Assembly: GCF_009903685.1 (NCBI RefSeq)
Contig: NZ_JAAABI010000001.1
Coordinates: 620,001 to 684,000 of the forward strand
Direction of reading: 5' to 3'
DNA: 64,000 nucleotides
From: Flagellimonas ochracea
GTDB lineage: Bacteria > Bacteroidota > Bacteroidia > Flavobacteriales > Flavobacteriaceae
Shown: positions 44,653 through 53,674 of the stretch, piece after piece
Layout of the letters: each line of letters starts with the position of its first letter
Numbering within the stretch: the stretch's first letter is position 1
Position numbers and translations under genes: made by a program
Notes under the pieces: generated by a model
Databases searched by the model: none
What the model was told of the DNA's origin: nothing
The model's input: only the letters and a program-made list of their open reading frames with translations

Positions 44653-45585
44653 CTAGAGTTTTAAGATGCGCCCTGTATCTGAATTATATAGGAAGTTATA
44701 CTTTAAAGAGCCTCCCAAATACAGTTGATTATCACGTATTTGAGAGTAGTAATTAGTTTGATTATTGAGTACTTCCCTGCCTTTTTTGGTAAGCTTTACA
44801 GGATTGAAGGAGTTAAAGAGCGGTTTCAATGAGGTAATGATGCGCTCATACTGGGTGTCACCAAAACCATAATATCCTTGATTGTCTACCAATTTTCCAA
44901 GCAGTTCTTTCCTGGATCCCGGTTTTTCTTGCTCAACGGTCTCCAGAATACGGTTTTCCAACTCGTTCAGTCCATTTTTGATGGTCGGGAAACGTTTCAG
45001 ATGGGTTTTCAAGGCATCGGAAAGATACTCAAACTGAAAATCATTGTTAGCTATCAAATTTTCCAATCGTATTGGGTTGTCGCTGCAGTACAGTTGCCAT
45101 ACGTAATCAGCAAACTCAATATCATCTTGGTTAAGGACTGTTCTATTTTTATAGAGTTCCAACAACTTTTCATCACTAAGTTCGTTGAGCCCGTACAATT
45201 TGCTGCTCTCATCCTCATTTCCACTGCACACCAAAGATATTTCTGCATGCCGTCTATGGGTTTTAAGCCAGCTTAAAACTGCCAACATGTTGATTTGGCA
45301 GAAAAGGTCGTACTCAAACCACAGTACAATTTGGTCTTGTTGTTTATGGTTGCATAACGAGCGATATTCTTTAAGGGTTTTTTCAACAAACCATGATTTG
45401 GAAATCTTATAGTTTTTATTCAGAAATTCAAATCGGGTTTTCCAGAAAGATTCACTACCCACAGTACATAGCGTCTTGCCTTCACAAAGCATTTCCCTCC
45501 ATGTAATGATATCGCCTTTTATTTTTAGTGATTGCAGTCTGGAAGTGAAAGCGTCCCCGTTGGTAATGTGCAACAGTGATTTCAT
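44653..45585 (-). CDS. DUF1835-domain protein
   Basis: The 310-residue soluble protein begins LLHITNGDAFTSRL, the mark of DUF1835, with GDIITWREMLCEG and VLWFEYDLFCQINML in the same domain. The C-terminal half resembles a helical winged region (PGSRKELLGKLVDNQGYYGFGDTQYERII) with TKKGREVLNN. Function is not established. It is the first gene of a DUF1835-nucleoside phosphorylase-binding-protein operon with 0-1 base spacing. Confidence 0.85.
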   Translation of the reverse strand: MKSLLHITNGDAFTSRLQSLKIKGDIITWREMLCEGKTLCTVGSESFWKTRFEFLNKNYKISKSWFVEKTLKEYRSLCNHKQQDQIVLWFEYDLFCQINMLAVLSWLKTHRRHAEISLVCSGNEDESSKLYGLNELSDEKLLELYKNRTVLNQDDIEFADYVWQLYCSDNPIRLENLIANNDFQFEYLSDALKTHLKRFPTIKNGLNELENRILETVEQEKPGSRKELLGKLVDNQGYYGFGDTQYERIITSLKPLFNSFNPVKLTKKGREVLNNQTNYYSQIRDNQLYLGGSLKYNFLYNSDTGRILKL

Positions 45586-45709
45586 TTTCAGTTCGGATTT
45601 CGTTGGTTAGAATTATTAAAAGTAAGATTTATACAAAGAACTTAAAAATTTTTTCGTAAAACATTGATTTCCAATATTAAAATTTAACAGTGCAGTGGAT
45701 AAAAATAGG

Positions 45710-46039
45710 TCATCCACCAACCCTTTTCACGCGGAAGCCATGGCCTTTTAAGAAATCCATTATTTTATCTCGATAATCTCCCTGAATGATAATGATATCC
45801 TTTTTAAAGCTCCCTCCAACCCCCAAATAGGTTTTTAAATCTTTGGTTAATTTTTTGAAATCTGAGTCTGCTCCATTATAGCCTTCCAAAACGGTAACTG
45901 GTTTCCCCTTTCTTTTTTCATATTTACAGAGAATTGGAGCATCTTGCAACCAATAGGCAGGCTTCTCTTTTTTATTTGCTTTTGTTTCTTCTGGCACATG
46001 GTCCGGAAACAAATTCTTGAGTTGGTCCTGTAAATCCAC
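45710..46039 (-). CDS. SUI1/eIF1-family translation factor (YciH-like)
   Basis: The 109-residue protein is a bacterial SUI1/YciH homologue. The eIF1 core is seen in KRKGKPVTVLEGYNG, DFKKLTKDLKTYLGVGGS and IIIQGDYRDKIMDFLKGHGF. It probably modulates fidelity of initiation. Translation starts at GTG 46039, 2 bases after the stop of the upstream oxygenase gene, so both are on one transcript and probably coupled. Confidence 0.92.
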   Translation of the reverse strand: MDLQDQLKNLFPDHVPEETKANKKEKPAYWLQDAPILCKYEKRKGKPVTVLEGYNGADSDFKKLTKDLKTYLGVGGSFKKDIIIIQGDYRDKIMDFLKGHGFRVKRVGG

Positions 46040-46041
46040 GA

Positions 46042-46992
46042 TTATTTCTTTACCAATCCCAGTTCAATAAGTCTTTCCTGCAGGTATTCGCCAGCTGTAA
46101 TGTCTTTAAAACCTTTTGGATGGCCCTCGTCTACACATTTTTCCAAACAATTTAGAGGCATTTCGCTCACTGGATGCATGAAGAAGGGAATTGAGTACCT
46201 GGAGGTACCCCATAGTTCCTTTGGTGGATTTACCACCTGGTGGATGGTGGATTTAAGTTTGTTGTTGGTCAATCTTGAGAGCATATCGCCCACATTGATC
46301 ATCAATTGGTCCGGTTTGGCAATGGCATCTACCCATTCACCGTTGTGATTTTGCACCTGAAGTCCCTTGCCGTGAGCACCCATCAACAGCGTGATTAGGT
46401 TAATATCTCCATGAGCAGCAGCTCTTACCGCATTTTTGGGTTCTTCAGTGATAGGAGGATAATGGATTGGTCTTAAAATGGAGTTGCCATTTTTGATCCA
46501 TTCATCAAAATATAGTTCATCAAGATCAAGGTGAAGTGCTAAAGCACGTAGTACATACTGGGCTGTTTTTTCCAGCATTTTGTAGGTTTCTTTGCCGACA
46601 GCGTTGAAATTTGGAAGTTCGTCCACGGCAACATTGTCGGAATACTCCGCTTCCAGTTTCGGGTTGTCCTCAACATACTGTCCGAAGTGCCAAAACTCCT
46701 TTAAGTCGCCTTCCTTTCTACCCTTGGCGTGCTCTTTGCCAAAGGAAGTGTAACCCCTTTGGCCTCCAATACCCTCAATTTCGTACTTTTCTTTAACATC
46801 CTCAGGCAACTGAAAAAACTTTTTGATCTCTTCATAGAGCTCATCTACAAGCTCATCAGATAAAAAATGGCCGCTAAGTGCCACAAAGCCTATGTCCTCA
46901 AAGGCAGCCCCTATCTCTCTAACAAACTTTTTCTTTCTTTCCGGGTCCCCGGAGATAAAATCCTCCAGATTTACACTTGGAATGGCACTCAT
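46042..46992 (-). CDS. Isopenicillin-N-synthase-like 2OG-Fe(II) oxygenase
   Basis: The 316-residue protein is in the IPNS/2-oxoglutarate-Fe(II) dioxygenase family. The DIOX_N region holds PSVNLEDF and GFVALSGHFL. The iron ligands are HGDIN (His and Asp) and STIHQVVNP (His), and the 2-oxoacid-binding RYSIPFF follows. Such enzymes hydroxylate or desaturate small molecules; the Bacteroidota substrate is unknown. It is first in a two-gene unit with the SUI1-type factor. Confidence 0.92.
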   Translation of the reverse strand: MSAIPSVNLEDFISGDPERKKKFVREIGAAFEDIGFVALSGHFLSDELVDELYEEIKKFFQLPEDVKEKYEIEGIGGQRGYTSFGKEHAKGRKEGDLKEFWHFGQYVEDNPKLEAEYSDNVAVDELPNFNAVGKETYKMLEKTAQYVLRALALHLDLDELYFDEWIKNGNSILRPIHYPPITEEPKNAVRAAAHGDINLITLLMGAHGKGLQVQNHNGEWVDAIAKPDQLMINVGDMLSRLTNNKLKSTIHQVVNPPKELWGTSRYSIPFFMHPVSEMPLNCLEKCVDEGHPKGFKDITAGEYLQERLIELGLVKK

Positions 46993-47103
46993 GTCTATTT
47001 CAATTGGTTTGTATCAAAAGTAATGAATTATGCAAAACGTTTATAAAATTTGGAATTCTATGGATGGCATTTTTACTACTTTTAGCCATTGAAATTTTAG
47101 TGT

Positions 47104-49080
47104 ATGAGATACCATATCGGGGACTTGGACCATAAGATGCTATTGACACTTTATAAGAGCATGCTCAAACCCAGAATGATAGAAGAAAAAATGTTGGTTT
47201 TACTGCGTCAAGGAAAAATATCAAAATGGTTTAGCGGCATAGGGCAGGAAGCAATTTCGGTTGGGGTGACCCAAGCCCTTAAAGAACAAGAATATATTCT
47301 GCCGATGCACCGTAATCTCGGAGTTTTTACCTCGAGAAATATACCGTTGTATCGACTTTTTTCGCAATGGCAGGGTAAGCAAAGTGGTTTCACTCAGGGC
47401 AGGGATCGTAGTTTTCATTTTGGCACCCAAGAATATAAGATTGTGGGGATGATATCGCATTTGGGACCGCAACTGGGAGTGGCGGACGGTATTGCTCTTG
47501 CCGACATGCTTAGACGGAAGAAACGGGTAACAGCGGTTTTTACTGGCGAAGGTGCGACGAGTGAGGGAGATTTTCACGAAGCATTGAACGTGGCCTCCGT
47601 TTGGAATTTACCTGTGTTGTTCTGTATTGAAAATAATGGCTATGGGCTTTCAACCCCAACCAAGGAGCAGTATAATTGTGAACATTTGGCGGATAGAGCC
47701 AAGGGATATGGCATTGAATCCAGAATCATTGATGGAAACAATATTTTGGAAGTCTACACCAAAGTTGACGAGTTGGCCAAAGCCATTAGAAAGCGTCCTA
47801 GGCCTGTGTTATTGGAGTTCAAGACCTTCCGTATGCGTGGACATGAAGAGGCCAGTGGCACCAAATATGTTCCAGATAAATTGATGGATAAGTGGGCCAA
47901 AAAAGACCCGATTGGCAATTATGAATCCTTCTTGTTGGAGAACGCGGTAATCGACCAGGAAACTATCGATAAGTTAAAAACTGAAATTTCCCAAGAAATC
48001 AATGAAAATTTAAAACTGGCATATGATGAGCCTGAAATCATTTTTGATGAAAGTAAAGAATTAAATAGTGTTTATAAAGATTTTGAATACCAGCATATTG
48101 AAAATAATTCAAATAAAAAGAATATTCGATTGGTAGATGCCATTTCCGAAGGTTTGGAGCAATCTATGTATAAACACAATGAGCTGATTATCATGGGTCA
48201 GGATGTGGCTGAATATGGAGGTGTTTTTAAAATAACCGAAGGCTTTATTTCCAAATTTGGAAAAAGCAGGGTCAGAAATACGCCCATATGTGAATCAGCC
48301 ATAGTTTCTGCGGCCATGGGGTTGTCCATAAATGGAATGAAAGCAATTGTGGAGATGCAATTTGCCGACTTTGTAAGTTCCGGTTTTAATCCTATAGTCA
48401 ATTATTTGGCAAAAGTACACTACCGATGGGGGCAAAATGCCGATGTGGTCATCCGAATGCCTTGTGGTGGTGGTGTAGGGGCTGGTCCGTTTCATTCCCA
48501 GACGAATGAGGCTTGGTTCACGAAAACTCCAGGTCTTAAAGTAGTGTATCCGGCCTTTCCTGACGATGCCAAAGGCTTGTTGAACACATCCATCAATGAC
48601 CCAAATCCGGTCTTGTTCTTTGAGCATAAGGGTTTGTACCGAAGTGTTTATGGTGACGTGCCAGAGGAGTATTATACATTGCCCCTAGGCAAGGCCAACC
48701 TTGTAAAAGAGGGCAATGCCGTATCAATAGTGACCTACGGGGCAGGGGTACACTGGGCCTTGGATGTTTTGGAGAAACATCCAGAAATAGAAGCAGATCT
48801 TATTGATTTGAGAACGTTGCAGCCGTTGGATATGGATGCCGTTTTCCAAAGCATCAAGAAAACAGGAAAAATGATTGTGCTACAAGAAGACACGCTGTTC
48901 GGTGGAATAGCCAATGACATTGCGGCACAGGTCATGGAGCACTGTTTTGAATATTTGGACGCTCCGGTGGTTAGGGTGGGAAGCTTGGAAACCCCGGTTC
49001 CATTTGCCAAAGCACTGGAGAAAAATTTCCTTCCCAAAGAACGCTTTGAAAAGGAATTGTTGAAACTTATAATCTATTAA
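47104..49080 (+). CDS. Fused E1 alpha/beta 2-oxoacid dehydrogenase
   Basis: The 658-residue protein fuses both subunits of a thiamine-diphosphate E1. The alpha part has LMHRNLG-type active-site sequence and the TPP motif GEGATSEGDFHEALNVA...IENNGYGL. The beta part starts near residue 345 with GQDVAEYGGVFKITEGF and continues with PICESAIVSAAMGLSINGMKAIVEMQF. This decarboxylates branched-chain 2-oxoacids or pyruvate and acylates an E2 lipoyl domain; E2/E3 are not in the window. Branched-chain 2-oxoisovalerate is the usual annotation. It is monocistronic. Confidence 0.94.
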   Translation: MRYHIGDLDHKMLLTLYKSMLKPRMIEEKMLVLLRQGKISKWFSGIGQEAISVGVTQALKEQEYILPMHRNLGVFTSRNIPLYRLFSQWQGKQSGFTQGRDRSFHFGTQEYKIVGMISHLGPQLGVADGIALADMLRRKKRVTAVFTGEGATSEGDFHEALNVASVWNLPVLFCIENNGYGLSTPTKEQYNCEHLADRAKGYGIESRIIDGNNILEVYTKVDELAKAIRKRPRPVLLEFKTFRMRGHEEASGTKYVPDKLMDKWAKKDPIGNYESFLLENAVIDQETIDKLKTEISQEINENLKLAYDEPEIIFDESKELNSVYKDFEYQHIENNSNKKNIRLVDAISEGLEQSMYKHNELIIMGQDVAEYGGVFKITEGFISKFGKSRVRNTPICESAIVSAAMGLSINGMKAIVEMQFADFVSSGFNPIVNYLAKVHYRWGQNADVVIRMPCGGGVGAGPFHSQTNEAWFTKTPGLKVVYPAFPDDAKGLLNTSINDPNPVLFFEHKGLYRSVYGDVPEEYYTLPLGKANLVKEGNAVSIVTYGAGVHWALDVLEKHPEIEADLIDLRTLQPLDMDAVFQSIKKTGKMIVLQEDTLFGGIANDIAAQVMEHCFEYLDAPVVRVGSLETPVPFAKALEKNFLPKERFEKELLKLIIY

Positions 49081-49166
49081 AGCTATCAGAATTAACATTT
49101 TTTAATACCTTGAAAAACTCATCTGGCCTTTTGGCCGTATATATAAAAATTATACTCCAAATTCTT

Positions 49167-49649
49167 ATGAAACACACATTCTTATTTGTTGCGCTCGCAG
49201 GGCTCGTGTTTTCCTCGTGTTCTGTTTCCAAAAGCGCAAGAACCCAACGTAACCTATTTAGCGGTTCATGGACTCTAGAAAATGTCTCTTACGAGAACAA
49301 CTCAGGAAATTTCAAATCGGTTATTTTTAATGATGTCGAAGATATTTGCTTTGAGGGCAGTGACTGGTTTTTTAGAGACAACAACAGTACCGGCAGGTAT
49401 ACCATTTCACAAAGCACATTTTGCGAAGGTGGCGACCGCTTCTTCAGATGGTCTGTAGTAGAGCCCCAACAAAACTATGCCAGTCAACTACAATTTAAGT
49501 TTATCGACGAAAAGCGAAAAGATATTTCAGGCGGAGTAGGCTATCGCTTGAACATTGCCAACTTAACAGAACAGGCGATGACTTTGAAATCAAATGTCTC
49601 GGTTGATGGAGAACTGGTTACCATAGTTTATGAATTCACAAAAAAATAA
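49167..49649 (+). CDS. Lipocalin-like lipoprotein
   Basis: The 160-residue precursor starts at ATG 49167, with signal and lipobox LVFSSCSVS; the frame extends to 49110 but that part is not signal-like. The mature domain opens with the lipocalin GSWTLENVSYE motif and ends in a strand with EFTKK. It is probably anchored in the outer membrane and binds a small hydrophobic ligand. It lies 4 bases before the OmpA-type gene, so the two form an operon that ends at the terminator near 50390. Confidence 0.85.
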   Translation: MKHTFLFVALAGLVFSSCSVSKSARTQRNLFSGSWTLENVSYENNSGNFKSVIFNDVEDICFEGSDWFFRDNNSTGRYTISQSTFCEGGDRFFRWSVVEPQQNYASQLQFKFIDEKRKDISGGVGYRLNIANLTEQAMTLKSNVSVDGELVTIVYEFTKK

Positions 49650-49653
49650 TAAC

Positions 49654-50343
49654 ATGAAAAATATATTGATAAAGAATACGGCCATCGTATTGGCATTGGG
49701 TCTTGTATTAAGTTGCAATGCAGTAAAAAATGCCAATAACACACAAAAAGGTGCGGTAATCGGTGCAACAGGTGGCGCTGTTATTGGAGGTGTCATCGGA
49801 AATAATGTTGGCAAAGGAAACACTGCGTTAGGCGCCATAATCGGGGCCGTAGTCGGGGGTGCTGCCGGAGGTTACATTGGTAATCGCATGGACAGACAGG
49901 CTGAACGTATTGAAGAAGAAATTCCAGGCGCAGAAGTGAAAAGAGTGGGAGAGGGAATCAACGTTACCTTTAACGAAGATGCTGGGGTTTATTTTGACAC
50001 CAACAAGTCGGATGTAAAAGGAACTTCAGCAACCACTTTGGATAAATTGGTAGGAATTTTTAAGGAATACCCAAAGTCAAATATCTTGGTAGAAGGTCAT
50101 ACTGACAGTGCAGGAAGCGAGGAATACAATTGGAAACTTTCCCAGCAAAGAGCGGAATCGGTAACCAATTATTTGATTTCTAAAGGAATTTCAAGTGGAA
50201 GATTTACTACCAAATGGTATGGGGAAACACAGCCGCGCGAAAGTAACGAAACAGCAGCGGGCAAGGCCAAGAACAGAAGGGTGGAATTGGCCATTGTGGC
50301 CAGCGAAGAACTCAAGGAGGAGGCCTACGAAAAAACACAATAA
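49654..50343 (+). CDS. OmpA-family lipoprotein with glycine-zipper segment
   Basis: The 229-residue precursor begins at ATG 49654 with lipobox LVLSCNAV. A glycine-zipper region (GAVIGATGGAVIGGVIGNNVG) can span the membrane. The C-terminal OmpA-like peptidoglycan-binding domain shows YFDTNKSDVKG, LVEGHTDSAGSEEYNWKLSQQRAESV and NRRVELAI. It would tether the outer membrane to peptidoglycan. ORF extension to 49630 overlaps the previous gene and is rejected. A strong terminator follows. Confidence 0.94.
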   Translation: MKNILIKNTAIVLALGLVLSCNAVKNANNTQKGAVIGATGGAVIGGVIGNNVGKGNTALGAIIGAVVGGAAGGYIGNRMDRQAERIEEEIPGAEVKRVGEGINVTFNEDAGVYFDTNKSDVKGTSATTLDKLVGIFKEYPKSNILVEGHTDSAGSEEYNWKLSQQRAESVTNYLISKGISSGRFTTKWYGETQPRESNETAAGKAKNRRVELAIVASEELKEEAYEKTQ

Positions 50344-50363
50344 TTATTTTAAACCAACGAATC

Positions 50364-50396
50364 AAAAAGCCCGATGGAAAACATCGGGCTTTTTTT
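50364..50396 (+). terminator. Rho-independent terminator after OmpA-type gene
   Basis: GCCCGATG (50369-50376) pairs with CATCGGGC (50382-50389) around a GAAAA loop, with flanking A5 and a run of seven T. It ends the lipocalin-OmpA operon. Confidence 0.93.
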
Positions 50397-50510
50397 GTTT
50401 AACGATAAGAATGTTAAATAACGATTAAATAAGTGATGTAATGACCCAAAATTGCCACGGATTCAATAACTTAAAGGGTGCTTATTGACAACCCCACTCA
50501 AATTGAAACC

Positions 50511-50840
50511 ATGAACAAAACAGCTGAAGGTAATACCAAGGAAATTCAAGAGCTCCTTATTCGAATGGAGCGAAATAACAATCTTGTCCAGAGACTCTCT
50601 AGAAAACTCAATTCTTATACTTGTGAGCCCAACAATCGTTCCTGTTTCGAAAAACTAGATAATCTACGACGTAGCTTTAGAGTTTTCAAGGACCAACAAA
50701 ACCATTTGCTGCGACTACTCCACCAGAAAAAGGAACAGACAGAACAGATGGAAGGTCAAATAAAACTGCACCTACAAAGATTTAAGGACTTGGAAAAAGA
50801 AATTGCCGCCTACATCCTTACCACCAACAAGTATCAATAA
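50511..50840 (+). CDS. Small coiled-coil hypothetical protein
   Basis: This 109-residue protein is strongly charged and helical (EIQELLIRMERNNNLVQRLSRKLNS and RLLHQKKEQTEQMEGQ-like heptads), with two cysteines (TCEPNNRSC) that could form a hairpin linking two helices. The frame extends to a GTG at 50478, but ATG 50511 is the more usual start. There is no signal peptide. No family is recognised. It is monocistronic, 53 bases before the EamA gene in the same direction. Confidence 0.6.
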   Translation: MNKTAEGNTKEIQELLIRMERNNNLVQRLSRKLNSYTCEPNNRSCFEKLDNLRRSFRVFKDQQNHLLRLLHQKKEQTEQMEGQIKLHLQRFKDLEKEIAAYILTTNKYQ

Positions 50841-50911
50841 AAATAAAAACACCTTAGTACTTCTGTTTTTTACTCTTTGAAACATTCTTATTATTGCAGG
50901 ACAATAATTTG

Positions 50912-51835
50912 ATGATAATGGGTAAATCCTCAAACTCCACGTTGGTGGTTCTTGCATTTTTTGCCATATACGTCATTTGGGGGTCCACGTATTTGCTCAA
51001 CAAAATTGCTGTTACCGAATTACCACCCTTCATGTTAGCTTCGTTTCGATTTATTACAGCAGGCACACTTATTTTTATTTGGGCCAAGTTGATGAAAATT
51101 CCATTGAACATCACAAAAAAACAACTATGGAACACCACCTTGGCAGGATTCCTTTTTCTGAGTTTGGGCAATGGCCTGGCTGTTTGGGCCTTACGTTATC
51201 TGGATAGTGGGTTCGCAGCCTTGGAAATATCGGCCCAACCCTTGGTCATTTTGTTGATGATGTGGGCCTTGCAAGGAAAAAGAATACAATCGATGTCAAT
51301 TATTGGCGTGATTTTAGGGTTTGTTGGCATCTATCTTTTGGTCGGCCAGCAGCAAATCATTGCCCAAGAAGGAACATGGATCGGTATAATAATGATTTTT
51401 GCCTGTATGTTGAGCTGGGCATATGCCAGTATTTTCGTGTCCCGAGCGGACCTGCCTACAAATTACTTTGTAAATACCGGCTATCAAATGTTTACAGGAG
51501 GTTTGGCGTTGGCATTGATGAGTGTGGGTTTTAACGAATCTTGGTCTTCCCCGCTAGTTTGGAGCGGGAAAGTACAATTCGTTATGGTCTTACTGGTTCT
51601 TTTTGGCAGTATAATCGCATTTACCTCTTTCAACTATCTGTTAAAGGCTGTTTCTCCAGAAAAGGTTGCCACATCCACTTATGTAAACCCCATAGTTGCC
51701 TTACTATTGGGATGGTATTTTTTGGACGAAGAGATTACCTTTCAATCCGTAATAGCTGCAGTGATATTACTTACAGGCGTCTATTTCATTAATACTAAAA
51801 AGAAGTTGGCGCTTTTTGAAAGGTTCAAAAGATAG
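50912..51835 (+). CDS. EamA/DMT-family transporter
   Basis: The 307-residue polytopic protein has ten predicted transmembrane segments in two EamA repeats: FFAIYVIWGSTYLLNKIA...FMLASFRFITAG in the first and IIAFTSFNYLLKAVSPEKVATSTYVNPIVALLLGWYFLDE in the second. These are typical drug/metabolite exporters. The frame begins at a TTG (50894); ATG 50912 or 50918 is more likely. The substrate is not predicted. It is convergent with the NAD(P)-binding gene, 9 bases away. Confidence 0.9.
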   Translation: MIMGKSSNSTLVVLAFFAIYVIWGSTYLLNKIAVTELPPFMLASFRFITAGTLIFIWAKLMKIPLNITKKQLWNTTLAGFLFLSLGNGLAVWALRYLDSGFAALEISAQPLVILLMMWALQGKRIQSMSIIGVILGFVGIYLLVGQQQIIAQEGTWIGIIMIFACMLSWAYASIFVSRADLPTNYFVNTGYQMFTGGLALALMSVGFNESWSSPLVWSGKVQFVMVLLVLFGSIIAFTSFNYLLKAVSPEKVATSTYVNPIVALLLGWYFLDEEITFQSVIAAVILLTGVYFINTKKKLALFERFKR

Positions 51836-51844
51836 GATAATTCC

Positions 51845-52474
51845 TCATCGCTCCAAATAGGCCCATACAAAGTTGGGGTGGTGTCCATCCCTTCGCACCA
51901 TTTTCACCCACAGCAAAGTCATGTGTTCCAAGTGCAAAGCTTGATCGATTGGTCCGGTGTCTTTGACTTCAAATCCCAATTCTTGAATCAGAGGCATTAA
52001 TTGCTTTTTGGAAACAGTGTCATTGCCAGCAATCAACATCACGGGTTGTATAGAATACCCTGGGTATTTTGAGTTTTCAAAATTTTCAAATCCATAGATG
52101 GTAAAAGCCTTGATCACATTTGCCTTCGGGGCCCATTCCTGAATTTTTTCCGAGCCGGAGATTTTGCTTTCCAGGCCATGTGATATTCCGGGTCCCACAG
52201 GATTGGTGCAGTCAACCAAGATTATGTCGCCCAAATCGACAATGGAAAGAATTTCTTCGACCGCACTGAATGGCGTAGCCAAGAAAATAATATCTGCCAT
52301 GGTAACCATTTCTTGAATTGAGGTTGCGCTGAAGTTCGAATTTTTCCGCATCGCATTTTGAACACTATCGGAATTTGGGTCATCATTTCCAATGATGATC
52401 ATATGTCCCTGGCGCTGCAAATTGTCCGCTAGGGCGAACCCAACTTTTCCGATGCCAATAAAACCGATTTGCAT
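51845..52474 (-). CDS. NAD(P)-binding F420-reductase-like oxidoreductase
   Basis: The 209-residue protein has a Rossmann N-terminus IGFIGIGKVGFALADNL (GxGxxG) like NADPH:F420 reductase and YedF/NpdG-like proteins. LATPFSAVEEIL and DCTNPVGPG follow, then the substrate region VIKAFTIYGFENF and LIQELGFEVKDTGP. Flavobacteria lack F420, so a general NADP oxidoreductase is likely. It follows the DJ-1/PfpI gene by 5 bases; together they are divergent from an HxlR regulator. Confidence 0.85.
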   Translation of the reverse strand: MQIGFIGIGKVGFALADNLQRQGHMIIIGNDDPNSDSVQNAMRKNSNFSATSIQEMVTMADIIFLATPFSAVEEILSIVDLGDIILVDCTNPVGPGISHGLESKISGSEKIQEWAPKANVIKAFTIYGFENFENSKYPGYSIQPVMLIAGNDTVSKKQLMPLIQELGFEVKDTGPIDQALHLEHMTLLWVKMVRRDGHHPNFVWAYLER

Positions 52475-52479
52475 AATAG

Positions 52480-53244
52480 TTAGGTATTTAAAAGTTCAAC
52501 GACCAATCGGGCAGCGGCCGATCCAGAGTTTTGCTGTTGTCCGGTCACAAGATTACCATCCGCAATGGCGAAAGACCAAAATGGAGGAGCGACTTCAAAA
52601 TTAGTGTCCGATATTTTCCGAGCCTCGGTTTCTATCCAATAGGGTTGAATGCGCATTCCCACCGCTTCATCAGCGTAGGTTTCTTCTGCATCAGCAAATC
52701 CGGTCCATGTTTTCCCTTTGACCAAGAGTTCGTTATCGGAACCTTTTGCAGTCAGGAGCAGGGTTGTGGCATGGCATATCGCGGCAGTGGGTTTGGCCGC
52801 CTCAAAAAATTGTTTAAAAAGAAGCTCCAAATCCGAATTGCCTTTAAAGGTGTACATAGGACCTTGTCCACCCACCAAAAAGATAGCATCATAATCTTGT
52901 ACACTGATTCCACCAATCGATTTAGTTTGATTTAACTTTTCAACAAACCATGGCAGTTGCAAATAGCCGAGTGAAATTACATCATGGGCAGAATAACCGC
53001 TTTCATCGGTCGGATTGGAGTAGGCGTCCATTTCAATTTTGCCTCCCTTGGTGGAGGCTATGTCAACCTCATACCCCGATTCTTGAAAAACATGAAAAGG
53101 GTGGGTCAGCTCTGCGGCCCAAAAACCGATGGGCCAACCCGTTTGCTTCGAAATGGCCGGGCTGCTCGCTACCATCAAAATTTTCCCCTTGAAAGGCATG
53201 CCATGCGTATGTACGTAACCTTTTTGTTCTATTAGTTTGTCCAT
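52480..53244 (-). CDS. DJ-1/PfpI-superfamily protein
   Basis: The 254-residue type 1 glutamine-amidotransferase-fold protein shows the nucleophile elbow AAICHATTLLL (Cys then His) and the GGQGPMYTF glycine motif; GYEVDIASTKGG and FADAEETYADEAV match the Hsp31-like and EThDJ-1-like branch. These proteins act as glyoxalases or chaperones against reactive carbonyls. It is the first gene of a leftward pair whose promoter region faces an HxlR-type regulator, so electrophile or oxidant induction is plausible. Confidence 0.9.
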   Translation of the reverse strand: MDKLIEQKGYVHTHGMPFKGKILMVASSPAISKQTGWPIGFWAAELTHPFHVFQESGYEVDIASTKGGKIEMDAYSNPTDESGYSAHDVISLGYLQLPWFVEKLNQTKSIGGISVQDYDAIFLVGGQGPMYTFKGNSDLELLFKQFFEAAKPTAAICHATTLLLTAKGSDNELLVKGKTWTGFADAEETYADEAVGMRIQPYWIETEARKISDTNFEVAPPFWSFAIADGNLVTGQQQNSGSAAARLVVELLNT

Positions 53245-53269
53245 TTTTTTGTTTTAAAGGTATGGGCAA

Positions 53270-53313
53270 TTTGTATCCATTGTGTTGGTTGAGTATCTTT
53301 GTTAGTAACTAAC
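53270..53313 (+). promoter_or_regulatory. HxlR-gene promoter and GTTAG/CTAAC operator
   Basis: TTTG (53270-53273) and TATCTTTG (53294-53301), 20 bases apart, form a textbook Bacteroidota promoter. GTTAGTAACTAAC (53301-53313) is an inverted repeat with 5-base arms over the presumed transcript start. It fits a binding site for the HxlR protein encoded at 53324, which could control both directions. Confidence 0.65.
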
Positions 53314-53323
53314 ATTACGGTAA

Positions 53324-53674
53324 GTGCCAAAATTCATTTCCAATAATAAAGTATACTATACCCCGGTCGAGTATGTATTATCCAAAGTGGGGGGTACCTA
53401 CAAAATGCCTTTGCTATGGCGCTTGAAAGATCAGGGCAAACGATTTTCTGAATTAAAGAACAGTTTCGAGCGCATTTCCGACCGTATGCTCAGTAAGTCT
53501 TTAAAGGAGTTGGTCGATGATCAGTTTCTTGCTAAAAAAGTCTTTGCGGAAATTCCGGTTCGGGTTGAATATCATATCACCGAGAAAGGAAAACGGGCCA
53601 TTCCAATAATCTCCTCGCTCCGAGATTATGGATTTCAACTGATCAATGAAGATGGTATCCAAATTGAACCTTAG
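53324..53674 (+). CDS. HxlR-family winged-helix regulator
   Basis: The 116-residue protein has the HxlR wHTH: TPVEYVLSKVGGTYKMPLLWRL, SELKNSFERISDRMLSKSLKELVDD, and the wing VRVEYHITEKGKRAI. HxlR proteins sense aldehydes, quinones or oxidants, often by a cysteine, but no conserved Cys is seen near the N-terminus here (the sequence has none at the usual position), so ligand sensing may differ. The start is GTG 53324. It is divergent from the DJ-1/oxidoreductase pair and overlaps the convergent Crp gene end by 4 bases. Confidence 0.9.
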   Translation: MPKFISNNKVYYTPVEYVLSKVGGTYKMPLLWRLKDQGKRFSELKNSFERISDRMLSKSLKELVDDQFLAKKVFAEIPVRVEYHITEKGKRAIPIISSLRDYGFQLINEDGIQIEP

